From an uncultured Bacteroidales bacterium (GTDB taxonomy: Bacteria > Bacteroidota > Bacteroidia > Bacteroidales > UBA4417), in NCBI GenBank assembly GCA_903879715.1, contig CAIRMR010000043.1, positions 1 through 38,068 of the forward strand: DNA of 38,068 nt. The letters run 5' to 3'. How positions within the stretch are numbered: the stretch's first letter is position 1; every line of letters begins with the position of its first letter. Shown here piece by piece: positions 36,025 through 38,068 of this stretch. The position numbers and the translations under genes are program-made. The notes under the pieces were generated by a model. It was not told the DNA's origin and searched no databases. It worked only from the letters and a program-made list of their open reading frames with translations.

Positions 36025-37248
36025 ATGATAAAAGATTTAAAAAACAGTTTTTTGCATGGCATTGCGTTGTGCGGGTTTATTGTTGCGGGTTTGCAGGGAT
36101 TTGCACAGGAGGATATAGAAATTAAGACTGATAGCCTGTATGCTGCGCGGTTAATGCAGCAAAACCTGGAATTATTCAGCCAGGTTGACAGTCTTACCCT
36201 TTTGGTAAAAGGATATAAGAGCAGTAATGCTTTGCAGAATCAGGAAGTAGATTCATTGCAAAAAGTAATTGCGCAGATTCAGGCTGATATGGCCATGGCT
36301 GTCACAAAATCCGATACCCTGGCGCAACAAAGGCTCAGGGTTAAACAGGAGTTGCTCGATGTAAAACAGCAAATGCTTACGATAAGCACTACCCTCGAAC
36401 AAAAACTGCAATTACTCCGCGACCAGGAATACCAGCTTTCCGATTGTAAAATTAAACTGCGGGAAGCACAAATGGCCGCATCGCTCGACCAGGCAAAACT
36501 CGAAGGCAAGAACGAAGTTAACTCAACCAAAGTGGAAGCCAAGGAACGGGAAATAGCCTATATGAAGGAATCCATGACAGAAAAGGACCGTATCATCGCT
36601 GAGAAAACCAATGAGCTTGCAAATTATTATCGCGACAAAAGCAATTCGCTCCGGATTGTTGATTCGCTATCAAGGACACTAAATGCCAAAGAACTCGACC
36701 TTGTAAAGATAAGCGAAAGGCTTAAAATTATTGAAGGACAATACAACGAAATGGTCGAGCAAAAAACTGCAGCACAAAATAAGAAAAAGAAAGTCCGTTT
36801 TGTTCAGGGTGTTGGATTGAAAAACTATCGCACTCCTGACTACCAACTAGCCCCGCAAAGTCCAGCTAACCTAACTACCTTTGTTATTACCAACAAAAAT
36901 GCCGGAAATATTGAGTTTGATTATGTTACAGGCGTAAGTCTTTCTATTTATGACCTTAGTAAGCCAGATGGGAAATACACCTACGATGCAGGTCTGTTTG
37001 TAGGATTTGGCGGAACCAATCTTTTCAAGAATTTCTATATTTCGCCAAGTTTTAAAGCGTTCGACTTTTTCCATTTTTTGCTTGGTATTAATATTGCTGA
37101 ATACCAGCAGCTGCAAAGTGGATTTAATGAAGGGTCTGTTTTACTAACTGGCACCAACATTCCAACAGTTAAGGAATGGAAGGCTAATGTGTTTTTTGGT
37201 ATGACGATTGATTTTGAACTGCTCTCGAACATTCCAAAGAAAATGTAA
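36025..37248 (+). CDS. Exported coiled-coil protein with barrel-like C-terminal region
   Basis: The 407-residue protein has a signal peptide (about residues 1-28, ending GLQGFAQ). A long heptad-rich coiled coil covers about 33-255 (SQVDSLTLLVKG, QQRLRVKQELLDVKQQ, KERLKIIE and similar), followed by a basic KNKKKKVRFVQG turn. The final 130 residues are strand-rich and mention YTYDAGLFVGFGG and a terminal NIPKKM, compatible with a small beta-sheet domain or an anchor. I do not recognise a family. The protein probably extends through the periplasm. A frame from a TTG at 36019 exists; ATG 36025 is used because it starts the signal peptide. It is followed by a 310-base spacer before ssrA. Confidence 0.75.
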   Translation: MIKDLKNSFLHGIALCGFIVAGLQGFAQEDIEIKTDSLYAARLMQQNLELFSQVDSLTLLVKGYKSSNALQNQEVDSLQKVIAQIQADMAMAVTKSDTLAQQRLRVKQELLDVKQQMLTISTTLEQKLQLLRDQEYQLSDCKIKLREAQMAASLDQAKLEGKNEVNSTKVEAKEREIAYMKESMTEKDRIIAEKTNELANYYRDKSNSLRIVDSLSRTLNAKELDLVKISERLKIIEGQYNEMVEQKTAAQNKKKKVRFVQGVGLKNYRTPDYQLAPQSPANLTTFVITNKNAGNIEFDYVTGVSLSIYDLSKPDGKYTYDAGLFVGFGGTNLFKNFYISPSFKAFDFFHFLLGINIAEYQQLQSGFNEGSVLLTGTNIPTVKEWKANVFFGMTIDFELLSNIPKKM

Positions 37249-37528
37249 TTAGAGGGGTTGGGAGTTAGGGTTCAAAGGTTAAAAATGTTCAAAACCGGGC
37301 GCTGAGCCGAAGTGCGAAAGTTCAATGTTCAAAGGCTTCTCATTCAAAGGTTCAAATTCCAGTCAAAACTCGTCTGCGTTAAGCCCCTCCGGGGTTTGGG
37401 GTAACTTGTCCACTCAAATGTTCGTAGGTTCACGTGTTAAGATCAATTCCCTGTTTCCCCATTTCCCTATTTTCTGTTTTCCATTTTCTATTTTTCTTTC
37501 AACCCTCCAAACCAAACGAAATTGGCCT
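37249..37528. other. Spacer upstream of ssrA with simple repeats
   Basis: Short TTCAAAGGTTCAAA-type repeats (about 37268-37360) and a CCCCTCCGGGG hairpin (about 37384-37394) occupy it. An 83-codon frame overlapping ssrA is not credible as a gene, because it runs into the tmRNA. Nothing else is seen. Confidence 0.5.
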
Positions 37529-37536
37529 TATCTTTG
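37529..37536 (+). promoter_or_regulatory. -7 element of the ssrA promoter
   Basis: TATCTTTG matches TAnnTTTG exactly and lies 22 bases before the mature tmRNA 5' end, so a short 5' leader is expected to be removed. The -33 region has no exact TTTG. Confidence 0.65.
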
Positions 37537-37558
37537 CACCCCTTTAGAAACACAATCA

Positions 37559-37932
37559 GGGGCTGACCGGTTTTGACAGCAAGGACAGTGGGATTGTAAG
37601 CATGCCGGGACTTTGAGTGAATGGCCCGCTAAAACCAAATACTCACGCCAACTAAATGGCAACAATTACGATTACGCATTAGCCGCTTAATCACAGTATT
37701 AACCTGCTAATTGTCCTCCGGGAAGCCTCGCCATCCGGCGTTCCGATTTAGGGCATCGAAAAGGGAAGGATAAGGTTGCCGGAGTCCTGACGGCAGCTCG
37801 AAAACCAAAGGGAATAAGGTAAGGATTGGGTGGCTTTTTGCCGGCTCTTACCCGACAATCAACTGGAAGCTAAGCATGTAGAAAGCGGTTTTGCTGCTTG
37901 TTTGGACCCGGGTTCGACTCCCGGCAGCTCCA
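37559..37932 (+). ncRNA. ssrA: Transfer-messenger RNA (tmRNA)
   Basis: The RNA starts GGGGCTGACCGGTTTTGACAG and ends TTCGACTCCCGGCAGCTCC plus a discriminator A. The ends pair as a tRNA-like acceptor stem (37559-37565 with 37925-37931). The T-loop reads GGGTTCGACTCCC. The mRNA-like part starts at GGC 37658-37660 and encodes the tag GNNYDYALAA, with a stop at 37688-37690. The resume Ala is supplied by the tRNA-like part, giving AGNNYDYALAA. The terminal CCA is not encoded. Together with SmpB it rescues stalled ribosomes. A group II intron remnant lies eight bases downstream on the other strand. Confidence 0.97.
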
Positions 37933-37939
37933 CAAGCTA

Positions 37940-38068
37940 ATCGAGTAGGAGGAAAATAAAATAGTTTTCCTCCTATTTTATTTTCCGACCTCTCACACCA
38001 CCGTACGTGCCGTTCGGCATACGGCGGTTTGTTAAAATAATGATGGCTGTTTTTCTGTTAAATCTATG
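37940..38068 (-). mobile_element. 3' end of a bacterial group II intron (domains V and VI), truncated by window
   Basis: Read leftward, the element shows a 32-base domain V (38028-37997): ACCGCCGTATGCC, loop GAAC, then GGCACGTACGGTGGT. The catalytic triad position reads CGC, as in group IIC-type introns. GTGAGAGGTCGG follows. Domain VI is a long hairpin (37975-37946) ending CCTCCTACTCGAT, with the branch A followed by six bases to the predicted 3' end at 37940. Known introns such as Ll.LtrB end similarly (CTACTTCAC). The maturase reading frame, if present, lies outside the window to the right; only its last few codons could be inside. Confidence 0.8.
37946..37982 (+). terminator. Possible terminator of ssrA, shared with intron domain VI
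   Basis: TAGGAGGAAAA at 37946-37956 pairs perfectly with TTTTCCTCCTA at 37965-37975, and TTTTATTTT follows. On the plus strand it would act as an intrinsic terminator for ssrA. It is the same hairpin I read as intron domain VI on the other strand, so the assignment is shared. Confidence 0.6.

Noticed and set aside
37325-37576. 83-codon frame running into ssrA
   Set aside because: Its end overlaps the tmRNA 5' end and it consists of simple repeats.

Overview
The window is chromosomal DNA from a member of the Bacteroidota, most likely a Marinilabiliales/Bacteroidales-type environmental lineage. The evidence is: several promoters with the TAnnTTTG -7 element of the Bacteroidota sigma factor; mostly weak Shine-Dalgarno sequences; a type IX secretion sorting domain; DUF5916 and PorV-like outer-membrane barrels; a LytS/LytTR two-component pair; and a tmRNA whose tag ends NYDYALAA. 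The genus cannot be fixed from the sequence alone.

Layout. 1-224 holds a 104-bp tandem repeat. 231-8888 is mostly housekeeping: a YhcC-type radical SAM protein, a POT peptide transporter, a helix-hairpin-helix outer-membrane protein with a PorV-like partner, a DUF2461 protein and gyrB. 9128-15031 has a DUF5916 outer-membrane protein, a LytS-type kinase that carries a one-base frameshift, its LytTR regulator, and an acyltransferase-like membrane protein.

15766-22273 is the most unusual part. It contains a PqqD-family protein, a T9SS-sorted exported protein, an ATP-grasp ligase, two DUF2202 ferritin-like lipoproteins, a fold-type III PLP decarboxylase and a small Cys-rich protein, separated by long AT-rich gaps. 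The decarboxylase starts with a leader-like extension containing YERPVI, close to the YxxPxL motif bound by PqqD-like RRE domains in lasso-peptide systems. I suggest this is an undescribed amino-acid or peptide modification locus; that is inference.

22423-27719 is an overlapping operon: a urea-transporter/M23-peptidase fusion, a TPR-beta-barrel protein and a TPR protein. A duplicate of the TPR gene lies downstream. Between the two TPR copies is a decayed 3' end of a DUF5916 gene, and an intact DUF5916 gene follows the second copy, so a TPR + DUF5916 segment was probably duplicated and one DUF5916 copy lost. A 183-bp near-palindrome also lies there.

31316-37248 has a patatin-like lipase, a YD-repeat-like cytoplasmic protein, a 14-bp tandem repeat, a prolyl oligopeptidase lipoprotein and a coiled-coil envelope protein. 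The window ends with ssrA (tmRNA). Eight bases beyond it, on the opposite strand, is the 3' end of a group II intron (domains V and VI) that runs out of the window.
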